A stretch of 64,000 nucleotides of DNA from NCBI RefSeq assembly GCF_024730785.1, contig NZ_CP102830.1, positions 4,006,001 through 4,070,000 of the forward strand, in the 5' to 3' direction. The position numbers were made by a program, and so were the translations under genes. The notes beneath the pieces were generated by a model, which was not told where the DNA came from, did no database searches, and saw only the letters and a list, made by a program, of their open reading frames with translations. Origin of the DNA: Pseudomonas sp. LS44 (lineage in GTDB: Bacteria > Pseudomonadota > Gammaproteobacteria > Pseudomonadales > Pseudomonadaceae). Shown in pieces: positions 33,919 through 42,937 of this stretch (the first letter of the stretch is position 1; each line of letters opens with the position of its first letter).

Positions 33919-34713
33919 TTATACCGTCTGACGGGCCGGCGGCTGCCAGGCCACGCCGTTGATATGTGAACCACCATCGACAAATAAGGTATCGCCGGTC
34001 AGGTAGCGTGACGCATCGCTTGCCAGGAAACAGGCCACGCTGCCGATGTCCAGTTCCGGGTCGCCCATGCGCCCCATCGGGTTTTGTTGCAGCAGCAGCG
34101 CGGCATTTTCTGGCGCCAACGCCGCATAGCGCTCATAAGCTGGCGTGCGCGCCCCAGGGCAGATGGCGTTGACTGTGATGCCATGCACGGCCCATTCACG
34201 CGCGGCGCTACGCGTCAGGCAGCGCAAGGCTTCCTTGCTGACGTTGTAGTCGGCCGAATGCTGGTGGGCGTTGACCCCGTTCAGCGAACAAAGGTTGATA
34301 ATCCGCCCCCATTGTTGACGACGCATATGCGGGAAAGCCCGCTGCATTGCCGCCAACGGCGCGTACAAGCTGCCTCGCAAGGCACGCTCGAAGTCAGCCA
34401 CCGACTTGTCTTCGAGAGCCGCCGGTTTATTGCCGAGGTAGGCGTTGTTGACCAGGATATGCAGCGCCCCGAATTGCTCTATCACCTGATCCACCAGCGC
34501 TTGCACGCTCTGCTCTTCGGCGATGTCGCAGGGAATCACCACGGCTTTGCCGCTGCGGGCGTGGATCAAGGCCTGGGTCTCGACGCTGGTTTCCGGGTTG
34601 ATATCAGCGACCACCACCGTGGCGCCACTGGCCGCGTAGGCCAGGGCGATACCGCGGCCAATCCCCTGACCGGCACCGGTGACAATGGCGACTTTTCCTT
34701 CGAGTGAGTGCAT
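33919..34713 (-). CDS. Short-chain dehydrogenase/reductase
   Basis: This 264-aa SDR has TGAGQGIG, VVADIN (NAD-type Asp), NNAYLG in place of NNAG, a Ser in LCSLNG, YNVSK and VDGG. The departures at NNAY and at the substrate loop set it apart from the other SDRs in the window. AAGGAG lies 7 bases before the ATG. It lies between the ligase and two acyl-CoA dehydrogenase genes, which suggests a 3-hydroxyacyl-CoA or 17-hydroxysteroid dehydrogenase of side-chain oxidation. Specificity cannot be read from sequence. Confidence 0.85.
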   Translation of the reverse strand: MHSLEGKVAIVTGAGQGIGRGIALAYAASGATVVVADINPETSVETQALIHARSGKAVVIPCDIAEEQSVQALVDQVIEQFGALHILVNNAYLGNKPAALEDKSVADFERALRGSLYAPLAAMQRAFPHMRRQQWGRIINLCSLNGVNAHQHSADYNVSKEALRCLTRSAAREWAVHGITVNAICPGARTPAYERYAALAPENAALLLQQNPMGRMGDPELDIGSVACFLASDASRYLTGDTLFVDGGSHINGVAWQPPARQTV

Positions 34714-34745
34714 TTAGCTGCTCCTTGAGAGGCTGGTACCCGCAG

Positions 34746-35900
34746 TCAGGCGTGCGCCTCGTCGAGTGCCGCGTAGCGCTCACAGTGAAAATCACTGTCG
34801 CCCAGGCACGCCTGAGCCACCCGTATCCGCTTGAGATACAGGCCGACATCCAGCTCGTCGGTGACCCCAATCCCGCCGTGCATCTGCACCGCTTCGTTGC
34901 TGACACGGGTGGCGGTCTCGCCGGTTTTCCACTTGGCCAGGCTGACCAGCCGCCCGCGCTCGGCAGCGCTCAGGCTGCTGTCGTCCAGCGCCGCCAGCGC
35001 CGCCATCAGCGTGCTACGGGCCAGCACCAGGTCGACATGCAAACGCGCCGCACGGTGCTGCAAGGCCTGGAACGAACCGATCGGCGCATCGAACTGCACC
35101 CGGGTCTTGAGGTAATCGAGGGTGCTGGCGAACAGTTGCTCGGAGGCGCCAAGCAACTCTGCGGCCAGGCACACCCGGCCACGATCCAGCGCCGTATCGA
35201 GTGCCGGCCAGGCGGCTCCGGCAGCGCCGAGCAGGGCATCGGCGCCCAGCTGCACGCCGTCGAAGTGCAGACGTGCGCAATTGCGCGAGTCAATCAACGA
35301 CAGCGCGCTGACCTTCAGCCCCGGCGCTGTCGCCGGCACCAGGAACAGGCTGATGCCCTGCTCGTCCCCGGCCTGGCCGGAGGTGCGCGCAGCCACCAGG
35401 TAGGCATCCGCGCCCAGGCCATCGATGACGAAACCCTTCTCGCCGTCGAGGCGGAAGCCCGCGCCGTCGGCCGTCGCGATCAGGGCCGTGTGCAGCGGGG
35501 CATGCCGCGGCTGCTCTTCCAGCGCCAGGGCCAGGCGTCGCTCACCGCCGATCAGCGCCGTCAGCCACTGGTCCTGCTGCGCAGGCGAGCCGGCCAGGTG
35601 CAGCAACGAACCGCTGAGCACCACATTGGAGAGCAGCGGCGACGCCGAGAGGTTCTTGCCGATCTCCTCGAAAATCGGCCCCAGGCCCATGCAGCCGAAA
35701 TCCAGCCCGCCGAACGCTTCCGGAAACGGAATCGCGCTCCAGCCCAGGCCCACGGCGTCCTGCCACAGCTGCGGGTCGTAACCCAGCTCGCTGGCTTCGT
35801 CGCGCAAACGACGCTGGGCGGCCACCGGGCTGCGCGCGGCGAGAAAATCGCGGGCGCTGTCGGCCAGTTGGCTCTGTTCTTCGCTATATACCAGACTCAT
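34746..35900 (-). CDS. Acyl-CoA dehydrogenase subunit, diverged (beta-type)
   Basis: This 384-aa member of the acyl-CoA dehydrogenase fold has N-terminal SEEQSQLADSARDFL, C-terminal AVQMHGGIGVTDELDVGLYLKR and the ALQHRAARLHVDLVLARS helix. The usual FAD-side motif (PxAGSD) is absent: the region reads LEEQPRHAPLHT. Steroid-specific acyl-CoA dehydrogenases such as ChsE1/ChsE2 are alpha2beta2 heterotetramers in which one subunit is degenerate, and this gene is 13 bp from a complete subunit gene at 35914. The two likely form one enzyme that introduces a C=C bond into a steroid acyl-CoA. GGGGAG lies 7 bases before the ATG at 35900. Confidence 0.85.
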   Translation of the reverse strand: MSLVYSEEQSQLADSARDFLAARSPVAAQRRLRDEASELGYDPQLWQDAVGLGWSAIPFPEAFGGLDFGCMGLGPIFEEIGKNLSASPLLSNVVLSGSLLHLAGSPAQQDQWLTALIGGERRLALALEEQPRHAPLHTALIATADGAGFRLDGEKGFVIDGLGADAYLVAARTSGQAGDEQGISLFLVPATAPGLKVSALSLIDSRNCARLHFDGVQLGADALLGAAGAAWPALDTALDRGRVCLAAELLGASEQLFASTLDYLKTRVQFDAPIGSFQALQHRAARLHVDLVLARSTLMAALAALDDSSLSAAERGRLVSLAKWKTGETATRVSNEAVQMHGGIGVTDELDVGLYLKRIRVAQACLGDSDFHCERYAALDEAHA

Positions 35901-35913
35901 CGTCAAACTCCCC

Positions 35914-37101
35914 TTAAACGCTTGGCAGGCCAAGGACCCGCTTGGCGATGACATTCAACTGCACTTCCGACGAGCCGCCGGCAATGCTCAGGGCGTAGCT
36001 GCTCAGCCAGCTACGGGTGAGCGCCAACTCCTGCTCGCTGAAGCTCTCGTCCTCCCAGCCCAGCGCACGGTAGCCAAGAGCATCGAGGAGGATTTCGAAC
36101 TTGTCGTGTTCCTGTTCGGAATGCACCAGCTTCATGATCGCCATGATCCCGCTGATGTCCTTGCGCGCCCGCGCCTCTTCGCCCATGCGCTGCACCGTCA
36201 GGCTGTAGGCATGCTCGTCCATGGCGCAGGCCTGAGCCCGTGCCCGCAAGGCCTGGTCGGCGGCCGACGCGCCTTGCGGCAGGTACTGGCGGATCAACGG
36301 CAGCAGATGGAACTGGTTCGGCAGGCTGAACTCGCCGAACGTGGACATCGCCTTGCGCTCGTGCTGCAACAGGCTCTTGCCCAGGTTCCAGCCAGCATTG
36401 ATCTGGCCGATCAACTGGCTTTTCGGCACGCGCACGTTGTCGAAGAACACCTGGCAGAACGCCGACTTGCCGCTGATCAGGTCGATCGGCGAAACGCTCA
36501 CTCCCGGGCTCTTCATGTCCAGCACGATCAGGCTGATGCCCAGGTGCTTCGGCGCCTTGGGGTCGGTGCGCACCAGGGCGTACATCCAGTCGGACTTGTC
36601 GCCGTAGGAGGTCCAGATCTTGGTGCCGTTGACCACGAAGTCGTCGCCATCCTCCACCGCCGCAGTTTTCAGGCTGGCCAAGTCGGAACCGGCATTCGGC
36701 TCAGAGAAACCCTGGCACCAGCGCACTTCGCCACGGCACATCGGCGGCAGCAGGGCCAGCTTCTGCGCCTCGCTGGCGAACTCCAGCAACACCGGGCCGA
36801 GCATCCAGATGCCCAGGTTGATTTGCGGCGGCCGGCACTTGAGGCGGCGCATCTCACGCTCCAGCACCGCATTTTCTTCGGCACTCAGGCCGCCACCGCC
36901 GTACTCGGTCGGCCACTGCGGGCAAAACCAGCCCTTGTCGCGCATACGCTCGAACCACAGGCGGGCGTCTTCGCTGGGGAACTCGGGCTTGCTGGAGCCC
37001 CAGACAAGCTCACCCTCCGGGATAGCGGTGCGTTGCGACGGCGGGCAGTTGGCTTCCAGCCAGGTGCGCGTCGCTTGTCTGAATTGTTCGATTGCGCTCA
37101 T
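35914..37101 (-). CDS. Acyl-CoA dehydrogenase subunit with canonical FAD motif
   Basis: This 395-aa protein carries GFSEPNAGSDLASLKT, the FAD/substrate motif, then VVNGTKIWTSYGDKSDWM and a C-terminal helix SYALSIAGGSSEVQLNVIAKRVLGLP. It resembles the FadE26/FadE28/FadE29-like steroid acyl-CoA dehydrogenases more than fatty-acid enzymes. It is paired with the degenerate subunit gene immediately downstream. Electrons would pass to electron-transfer flavoprotein, whose genes are not in the window. The ATG at 37101 has AGGTGA 4 bases upstream; an ATG 24 bases earlier is less likely. Confidence 0.86.
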   Translation of the reverse strand: MSAIEQFRQATRTWLEANCPPSQRTAIPEGELVWGSSKPEFPSEDARLWFERMRDKGWFCPQWPTEYGGGGLSAEENAVLEREMRRLKCRPPQINLGIWMLGPVLLEFASEAQKLALLPPMCRGEVRWCQGFSEPNAGSDLASLKTAAVEDGDDFVVNGTKIWTSYGDKSDWMYALVRTDPKAPKHLGISLIVLDMKSPGVSVSPIDLISGKSAFCQVFFDNVRVPKSQLIGQINAGWNLGKSLLQHERKAMSTFGEFSLPNQFHLLPLIRQYLPQGASAADQALRARAQACAMDEHAYSLTVQRMGEEARARKDISGIMAIMKLVHSEQEHDKFEILLDALGYRALGWEDESFSEQELALTRSWLSSYALSIAGGSSEVQLNVIAKRVLGLPSV

Positions 37102-37154
37102 TCGTTCACCTAAAAGGGACGTCATTGTTGTGTTGGCTGAGTGGTTCAGACCAC

Positions 37155-38324
37155 TCAGCGCTGCGTACGTGGCATTCCCAGGCCGAACTGGGCGATCAGC
37201 TCGCGCTGGATTTCATTGGTGCCACCGCCGAACGTCAACGTCACCGAGGCCCGCACTTCGTATTCCAGCTCGCCGAGCAGCGAGGCCGCCGCCGATCCGG
37301 CACGCACCAGGCCGCCGACACCGACAATCGCCGAGAGCTTGCGCAGGATCTCGATGGCCGATTCCGAACCGTAGACCTTGGTAGTCGAGGCCAGTGCCAC
37401 GTCCATGCGGCCCTGTTCGAGGTCGGCGGCGATGCGGAAGTTGATCATCCGCATCGCCTCCAGGTGTGCATAGCACTCAGCCAGTTCGCGGCGCACCCAG
37501 GCCTTGTCGGTGGCACGGTGGCCCTGCTCGTCGGCGCTGCGTGCCCACATATAAACCCGGCGAAACAACCCGACCACTTTGTCCGACCAGGCACCCAGGC
37601 CCAGGCGTTCGTGGTTGAGCTGGGCGGTGATCAGTTTCCAGCCGCCATGCAGTTCGCCGACCAGCATCTCACGCGGCACCCGTACGTTGTCGTAGTAGGT
37701 GGCGGCGGTGGGGTTGCTGGTGGTCGGGATCACGGTGCTGGAGAAGCCCTCGGCCGTGGTGTCGAGGATCATGATCGACACGCCTTTGTGCCGTGGCCGC
37801 TCAGGATCGGTACGCGCCGCCAGCCAGATGTAGTCGGCCGCCTCGGCGCCCGAGGTCCAGAGTTTGCTGCCATTGACCACGAAGCCGTCAGCGTCTTCGC
37901 GGGCCGTGGTTTTCAGCACCGCCAGGTCGCTGCCGGCGCCGGCTTCGGAGTAACCGATGGCGAAAATGACTTCACCAGCGGCGATCCCCGGCAGGAACTT
38001 TTCCTTCTGCAGCGCCGAGCCATGGGCCATCAAGGCCGGGCCCACGGTGCTGATGGTCACGAACGGCAGCGGTGCACCGGCGATGTTGGCTTCTTCGAAG
38101 AAGATCAACTGCTCGGTGGCGGCATAGCCTTGGCCGCCGTGCTCCTTGGGCCAGCCAACGGCCAGCCAGCCGTCACGGCCCATCTTGGCGATGGTGTTGC
38201 GGTACAGCTCGCCGCCTTCCTTGCCGCGCAATTGCTGGCGCAGCTCGGGGGTCATCAGGTTCTGGAAATAGTCGCGAACCTTGAGGCGCAGAGCATGCTG
38301 TTCGGGGGTGAGATCGACGAACAT
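37155..38324 (-). CDS. Acyl-CoA dehydrogenase subunit (ChsE-like) with canonical FAD motif
   Basis: This 389-aa protein has LTPEQHALRLKVRDYFQNL at the N-terminus, IGYSEAGAGSDLAVLKT, VVNGSKLWTSGAEAADYIW and FGGGTNEIQRELIAQFGLGMP. The set of genes around it (Ltp2-like, MaoC, diverged dehydrogenase, MaoC-DUF35) reproduces the content of the mycobacterial igr operon, where ChsE1-ChsE2 dehydrogenate the 3-carbon steroid side chain as its CoA ester. Its likely partner is the diverged subunit at 39924. AAGGAG lies 6 bases before the ATG. Confidence 0.86.
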   Translation of the reverse strand: MFVDLTPEQHALRLKVRDYFQNLMTPELRQQLRGKEGGELYRNTIAKMGRDGWLAVGWPKEHGGQGYAATEQLIFFEEANIAGAPLPFVTISTVGPALMAHGSALQKEKFLPGIAAGEVIFAIGYSEAGAGSDLAVLKTTAREDADGFVVNGSKLWTSGAEAADYIWLAARTDPERPRHKGVSIMILDTTAEGFSSTVIPTTSNPTAATYYDNVRVPREMLVGELHGGWKLITAQLNHERLGLGAWSDKVVGLFRRVYMWARSADEQGHRATDKAWVRRELAECYAHLEAMRMINFRIAADLEQGRMDVALASTTKVYGSESAIEILRKLSAIVGVGGLVRAGSAAASLLGELEYEVRASVTLTFGGGTNEIQRELIAQFGLGMPRTQR

Positions 38325-38334
38325 GGGCCGCTCC

Positions 38335-39513
38335 TTATGCCGAGCCGAGAATCAGGCCGCTAGTAGGCACGCCGGTCCCGGCGGTTACCAGCACGTTTTC
38401 GACATCCGCGACCTGGTTCACCGCCACGCCACGCACCTGGCGCACCGCTTCGGCAATGCCGTTCATGCCGTGGATGTAAGCCTCGCCCAACTGCCCGCCG
38501 TGGGTGTTGATCGGCAGCTTGCCGCCACGCGCATGGTGGCCGGCGCGGATGAAGTCTTTGGCCTCACCGCGTTTGACGAAACCGAACTCTTCCAGCTGCG
38601 GCAACACGAACGGGGTGAAGTGGTCGTAGATCACCGCGGTCTGGAACGCATCAGGACCCAGGCCCGACTGGCCGTACAGTTCCTTGGCGACCACGCCCAT
38701 CTCCGGCAGGCCGGTGATGTCGTCACGGTAGAACGAGGTCATGCTCTGCTGGCCATCGCTGATGCCCTGGGCGCCAGCCTTGATCACCACCGGCTTCTGG
38801 CGCAGGTCCTTGGCGCGCTCGGCCGAGGTGATAACCATGGCCACCGCGCCATCGGACTCCTGGCAGCAATCGAGCAGGTGCAGCGGCTCGCAGATCCAGC
38901 GCGAGGCCTGGTGCTCTTCGAGGGTGATCGGCTTGCCATAGAAGAACGCCGCCGGGTTGGTCGCGGCGAAGTCGCGCACGGCCACGGCCACTCGGCCGAA
39001 GTCTTCGGAGGTGGCGCCGTAACGGTGCATGTAGCGCTGGGCGAACATCCCGACCCAGGAGGCCGGGGTGTGCAGGCCGTGGGGCATGTACCAGCCGTAG
39101 TTGACGTTATCGAAGAACGGCGTCGCGCCGAAGCCGTAGCTACCAGTGCCGAAGCGATACCAGGAACGCTCGTTCATCGCCCGGTAGACCACCACCACCT
39201 TGGCCACGCCGGTGGCCACGGCCATCGCCGCGTGCATCACCGGGGCGCAGGCTGCGCCGCCGCCGTGGGGCACCTGGGAGAAGAACTTGACGTCCTTGCA
39301 GCCCAGCAGGCGGGCGATCTCGTACTCCGGCACCTTGTCCACCGAGTAGGAGCTGAAGCCCTCGACCTCGGACGGATCGATACCGGCATCCTTCAGTGCC
39401 GCCAGCGTCGCTTCCATGGCCAGGCGCAGTTCGGTGCGCCCGGAGTTCTTGGAAAACTCGGTCGCGCCCAGACCGACAATGGCGGCGCGCCCGGAAATCG
39501 ACGAATTCGTCAT
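38335..39513 (-). CDS. ltp2: Ltp2-like steroid side-chain aldolase (thiolase fold)
   Basis: This 392-aa SCP2-thiolase-fold protein has VPHGGGAACAP, Tyr296 in YDHFTPFVL and Tyr346 in NTHGGQLGEAYIHG. These two Tyr residues correspond to the catalytic pair I know for mycobacterial Ltp2 (Tyr294, Tyr344). Ltp2 performs retro-aldol cleavage of 17-hydroxy-3-oxo-pregn-ene-20-carboxyl-CoA, releasing propionyl-CoA and the C19 17-ketone, in complex with the DUF35 domain of ChsH2. A ChsH2-like gene lies three genes upstream in the same unit, so the same reaction is inferred. The start ATG at 39513 follows the MaoC gene by 19 bp. Confidence 0.85.
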   Translation of the reverse strand: MTNSSISGRAAIVGLGATEFSKNSGRTELRLAMEATLAALKDAGIDPSEVEGFSSYSVDKVPEYEIARLLGCKDVKFFSQVPHGGGAACAPVMHAAMAVATGVAKVVVVYRAMNERSWYRFGTGSYGFGATPFFDNVNYGWYMPHGLHTPASWVGMFAQRYMHRYGATSEDFGRVAVAVRDFAATNPAAFFYGKPITLEEHQASRWICEPLHLLDCCQESDGAVAMVITSAERAKDLRQKPVVIKAGAQGISDGQQSMTSFYRDDITGLPEMGVVAKELYGQSGLGPDAFQTAVIYDHFTPFVLPQLEEFGFVKRGEAKDFIRAGHHARGGKLPINTHGGQLGEAYIHGMNGIAEAVRQVRGVAVNQVADVENVLVTAGTGVPTSGLILGSA

Positions 39514-39532
39514 CTGTTCTGTCTCCCGCGAC

Positions 39533-39952
39533 TTAGGGCAGAACCAGCGCGACCGTACCGGTCACGTGGTTGCCCATGGAATTTTTGCCCTTGAGGGTCA
39601 CTTCCAGGCTGCGCGTGGCGGCATCCTGATGGGTCACTTCACCACTGAAGGTCATGCAGTCACCCGGGTAGTTCGGCGCTCCGAGCTTGATTTTCAGCGA
39701 CAGGAAACGCGCCTCCGGGCCCGCCCACTCTTCGACGAAGCGCTGGACCAGGCCGTTGGTGGTGAGGATGTTCATGAAAATATGCGGTGAGCCGAGCTCG
39801 CGCGCCGCCTCCAGGTCATGGTGACCGGGAAAGTAATCGCGGGTGGCGATCGCGCCCCCGGTGATCAGGCTGACAGTGATCGGGATCGCCAGCTCCGGCA
39901 ACACTTCGCCGGGGCGCACGTCTTCAAAGCGCTTGGTGTTCTTCGAGGTCAT
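39533..39952 (-). CDS. chsH1: ChsH1-like MaoC hydratase subunit
   Basis: This 139-aa single hot-dog domain contains RDYFPGHHDLEAAREL, giving Asp39 and His44. The same Asp-x4-His spacing is used in ChsH1 (Asp29, His34). ChsH1 pairs with ChsH2 to hydrate the 17(20)-enoyl-CoA of the side chain, ChsH1 providing the active residues. Length matches ChsH1 (~130 aa). The gene overlaps the end of the upstream dehydrogenase gene by 29 bp and precedes the Ltp2-like gene, so hydration and aldol cleavage are encoded side by side. Confidence 0.84.
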   Translation of the reverse strand: MTSKNTKRFEDVRPGEVLPELAIPITVSLITGGAIATRDYFPGHHDLEAARELGSPHIFMNILTTNGLVQRFVEEWAGPEARFLSLKIKLGAPNYPGDCMTFSGEVTHQDAATRSLEVTLKGKNSMGNHVTGTVALVLP

Positions 39953-41057
39953 ATTTCCATCCCAACGTGTCGTTATCGCTCAGCCAATCGCCGAGACGTT
40001 CCAAGCTCGCCGCCGAGCCACCCAGGGCACTGCTCAGGGCGCGGCTCCAGTAGAGAAAGCGGTGTATCGGATAGGTCAGGTCGACGCCGATGCCACCGTG
40101 CACATGCTGTGCGATGTGGCCGATCCGGTGCCCGGCCTCGCAGGCCAGCCAAGCCGTGGCCAGGGCCTCGGAAGGTGCCGCCAAGCCGGCGTCCAGGCGG
40201 TAGCACAATTGCCATAGCGCACCGCGCAAGGCTTCGAGGGCCACATGCGCGTCGGCCATGCTCATCTGCACGGCCTGAAAACTGCCGATGCGGCGATCGA
40301 ACTGCTCGCGCTCGCTGACGTACGCGACGGTGCGCTGGATCTGTTCGGCGCTGACGCCCAACTGCAAGGCCGCCAGGGCGGCGATGGCGCGGGACTCGAG
40401 CCAGTCCAGCGCGGCGACCGGCAACACCTGGCTAGCAGCGAGAGTGACGCCCTGCACCTGCAGGTCGGCCAGCGCTTCGCCGTGGGTCATCACCCCCGGC
40501 ACTGTGCTGATACCGGCGTGACTCAGGTCCAGCAAGACCAGCCGTGGCTGACCCTCGACCTGCGCCACCACCAATGCCGCGGCCGATTGCTCGGCCAGGG
40601 CCACGGCCGCGACCCGGCCGTCCAGACGCCAGCCGTCGGCGTCGGGCTGCGCTTGCAGTTCGATGCCATGGGCGCTACTCAGGCCATCGAGCGACAGGCT
40701 CAACAGCGCGCTACCGCTGGCCGCTTGCTCGGCCCAGGGCGCCAACGCCTCGCCGCCGAACTGCGCCAGGGTCGCCGCCGCCAGTTGGTGACGCCACAGC
40801 GGCACCTGGCCAAGGGCGCGGCCCTGGGCTTCGAGCAGCAACATCAATTCGGTCATGCCCAGCCCGCTGCCGCCGGCCGCTTCCGGGATGGCCAAGGCTT
40901 GCAGGCCGGTCTCCACGCACGCCGTCCACAGGCCATGCATATACGGCTGGCCCGCCACGTCAAACTCGCGCAGACGGTCGTCGGTGCAGTAGTCGCTCAT
41001 CAGGCTGCCGGCCATTTCGGCAATGGCGCGCTGGTCTTCGCTGAATTCGAAATTCAT
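39924..41057 (-). CDS. Acyl-CoA dehydrogenase subunit, diverged (ChsE-like partner)
   Basis: This 377-aa acyl-CoA dehydrogenase-fold protein starts NFEFSEDQRAIAEMAGSLMSDY and has the C-terminal AQHVHGGIGVDLTYPIHRFLYWSRAL. The FAD motif region has drifted (LSLDGLSSAHGIELQ instead of PxAGSD), as in the degenerate partner subunits of steroid alpha2beta2 dehydrogenases. Its complete partner is probably the product of 37155-38324. A GGGGGCGGC run precedes the ATG. It overlaps the ChsH1-like gene and follows the ChsH2-like gene by 8 bp, so the whole block is one operon. Confidence 0.84.
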   Translation of the reverse strand: MNFEFSEDQRAIAEMAGSLMSDYCTDDRLREFDVAGQPYMHGLWTACVETGLQALAIPEAAGGSGLGMTELMLLLEAQGRALGQVPLWRHQLAAATLAQFGGEALAPWAEQAASGSALLSLSLDGLSSAHGIELQAQPDADGWRLDGRVAAVALAEQSAAALVVAQVEGQPRLVLLDLSHAGISTVPGVMTHGEALADLQVQGVTLAASQVLPVAALDWLESRAIAALAALQLGVSAEQIQRTVAYVSEREQFDRRIGSFQAVQMSMADAHVALEALRGALWQLCYRLDAGLAAPSEALATAWLACEAGHRIGHIAQHVHGGIGVDLTYPIHRFLYWSRALSSALGGSAASLERLGDWLSDNDTLGWKYDLEEHQAL

Positions 41058-41065
41058 GCCGCCCC

Positions 41066-42037
41066 CTACTCTGCCAACGGCCGGAACATCGGCAGCGCCA
41101 GATCACCATCGAAGGTCTGGAATTCGACCTGCAGGCGTTGGCCGATGCGGATGTCTTCGCGCTTGACGCCAACCAGGCCGGCGACCAGGCGCACGCCTTC
41201 GTCCAGCTCGATCAAGCCGATCGGGTTGGGGTGATCGAAGGGCGCCACTTCCGGGTAATGCATCACCACGAAGGAATACAGGCTGGCCTTGCCGCTGGCC
41301 TGCAGGGTGTCCCAGTCGAAGCTGTGGCACTCGATGCACACCGGTGCCGGCGGGTGACGCAAGGTCGCGCACTGGGTGCAACGCTGGATCAGCAGCTTGC
41401 CTTCGGTGCAGCCGTCCCAGAAGAAACGCGAGTCATCGCTCACGCCCGGTTTGGGCCGCTTGGGCGCTGCCGGCATTTCCGCCGCTGCGGCCGCCGGCTT
41501 CTGCACATGGGCCGGGCGGAACTTAAAGACGCGGAACAGCAGCTCGCCGACCTTCTCGTCGCCACCGGCCTGCTCGCTGAAGTAGCTCATGATCAGGGTG
41601 ACGAAGAAACCGGTGCCCAGGCCCGTGGTCTTCTCGTCGCCGACCGCGTCCAGCCGCGTGGTGTAGTAGAGCTTCTCGCCGGGGCGCACGTTGCGCTCAA
41701 AGGTCAGCTCGGAGTTCACCGCCACCACTGCCGGGTAACCGTAGCTCTCGATGATCTTGAGCACCTCGTAGGGGTTCTCAGTGGTCGAGCCGGGCGGATA
41801 GTTGTTCGCGTGCAGGCCTTCCATGCACCAGACCTGGAGCATCGATGCCGGGGCCACCAGCCCGTCGTTACGACTGTTGGCGGCCAACTGCGGGTTGCTG
41901 TAGAGCGGGTTGTCCAGGCCCATGACTTCGCACCACTGGCGAATCATCGGCGCATTGACTTCGTCCCAGGCATTCACGCGACCGTACTCGCGCCCCACTA
42001 GGGCGCGCACTTTGGATTGCAATTCTGGATCAGCCAA
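41066..42037 (-). CDS. chsH2: ChsH2-like MaoC - DUF35 protein
   Basis: This 323-aa protein has an N-terminal hot-dog domain (~1-175) whose hydratase site is degenerate: the usual D-x-P-I-H-x-D reads DNPLYSNP. An Ala/Pro linker (~178-200) leads to a DUF35 domain with zinc-ribbon Cys220, Cys223, Cys234 and Cys237 and an OB-fold. This is the domain order and division of labour of mycobacterial ChsH2: the MaoC half complements ChsH1, and the DUF35 half recruits and completes the Ltp2 aldolase. The gene shares its operon with ChsH1-, Ltp2- and ChsE-like genes. It is the second gene after the SDR at 42095. Confidence 0.86.
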   Translation of the reverse strand: MADPELQSKVRALVGREYGRVNAWDEVNAPMIRQWCEVMGLDNPLYSNPQLAANSRNDGLVAPASMLQVWCMEGLHANNYPPGSTTENPYEVLKIIESYGYPAVVAVNSELTFERNVRPGEKLYYTTRLDAVGDEKTTGLGTGFFVTLIMSYFSEQAGGDEKVGELLFRVFKFRPAHVQKPAAAAAEMPAAPKRPKPGVSDDSRFFWDGCTEGKLLIQRCTQCATLRHPPAPVCIECHSFDWDTLQASGKASLYSFVVMHYPEVAPFDHPNPIGLIELDEGVRLVAGLVGVKREDIRIGQRLQVEFQTFDGDLALPMFRPLAE

Positions 42038-42094
42038 GTTCGTCTCCTGCGTGTTGAGAACGGCGCCCGACTCCGGCGCGCCGCCATGGGTCGA

Positions 42095-42880
42095 TCAGTT
42101 GGATGCAGCCTGCGCAGCAGCGAGGAACGTCGGACGTTCGCCGCCGCCATTCAGCAGCAGGTTGCAGCCGCTGGCGTAACCGGCCAGCGGTGAAGCGATA
42201 AACAGACAGGCATTGCCGATGTCTTCCGGCACGGCCATGCGCCCAGCCGGAATACCCGCGCTGACCGCCGCGATGCCGGCCTCGTCGCCGTAGTGCAGAT
42301 GGGACAGCTCGGTGCGAACCAGGCCGGGGCTGACTGCCACCACCCGCACCTTGGGTGCCCACTCCACCGCCAGCGACTGCACCAGAGCCAAGACCCCGGC
42401 CTTGGCCGCGCCATAGGCTGCGGTGCCCGGGGAGGCGCGCAGGGCACTGATGCTGCCGATAAAGACGATGCAGCCGCCCTCCGCCTGTTCCTGCATCAGC
42501 TGGTTGGCCAGCTGCGCAACACTCAGCGGCGCGATCAGGTTGAGGCGGATGATGCCTTCGTGGAAGCGCGGCGAAGCCGTGGCGGCTTCCGCCGCCGGGC
42601 TGCCGCCGGCATTGTTGATCAGCACGTCGAGGCGGCCGTAGTCGGCACGCACCGTGTCGAACAAGGCGCGCAGCGAATCCTGGTCGCGCACGTCGGCGGC
42701 GATGAACGCCGCACGGGCCTCACCCACGCTCGGCAACTCCTCGGGAGCGGTGCGCCCGCAGACGATGACCCGGGCATTGGCCGCCAGAAAGCTGCGGGCG
42801 ATACCCGCGCCGATGCCTTTGGTGCCGCCGGTGATCAGCACCACCTTACCGTTGTAATCCAGCCCCGAGTGACCACTCAT
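42095..42880 (-). CDS. Short-chain dehydrogenase/reductase (first gene of the igr-like operon)
   Basis: This 261-aa SDR has TGGTKGIG, VCGRTAPEE (Arg suggests NADP), NNAGGSP, a Ser in IGSISAL, YGAAK and LNGG. It heads the minus-strand operon running to 32200. The 19-bp element 57 bp upstream is nearly symmetric (TCGTC-N6-GACGA) and could serve both this operon and the divergent hydratase gene. The C-terminal ~15 residues (ERPTFLAAAQAASN) extend past the usual SDR end. It may act on a hydroxyl created by the hydratases or on a ring hydroxyl; the sequence does not decide. Confidence 0.85.
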   Translation of the reverse strand: MSGHSGLDYNGKVVLITGGTKGIGAGIARSFLAANARVIVCGRTAPEELPSVGEARAAFIAADVRDQDSLRALFDTVRADYGRLDVLINNAGGSPAAEAATASPRFHEGIIRLNLIAPLSVAQLANQLMQEQAEGGCIVFIGSISALRASPGTAAYGAAKAGVLALVQSLAVEWAPKVRVVAVSPGLVRTELSHLHYGDEAGIAAVSAGIPAGRMAVPEDIGNACLFIASPLAGYASGCNLLLNGGGERPTFLAAAQAASN

Positions 42881-42937
42881 GGCGCGCTCCTTATTTCTGT
42901 AATGACTGGCACTCTAGGGACAAAGCCGCGCGCCAAC

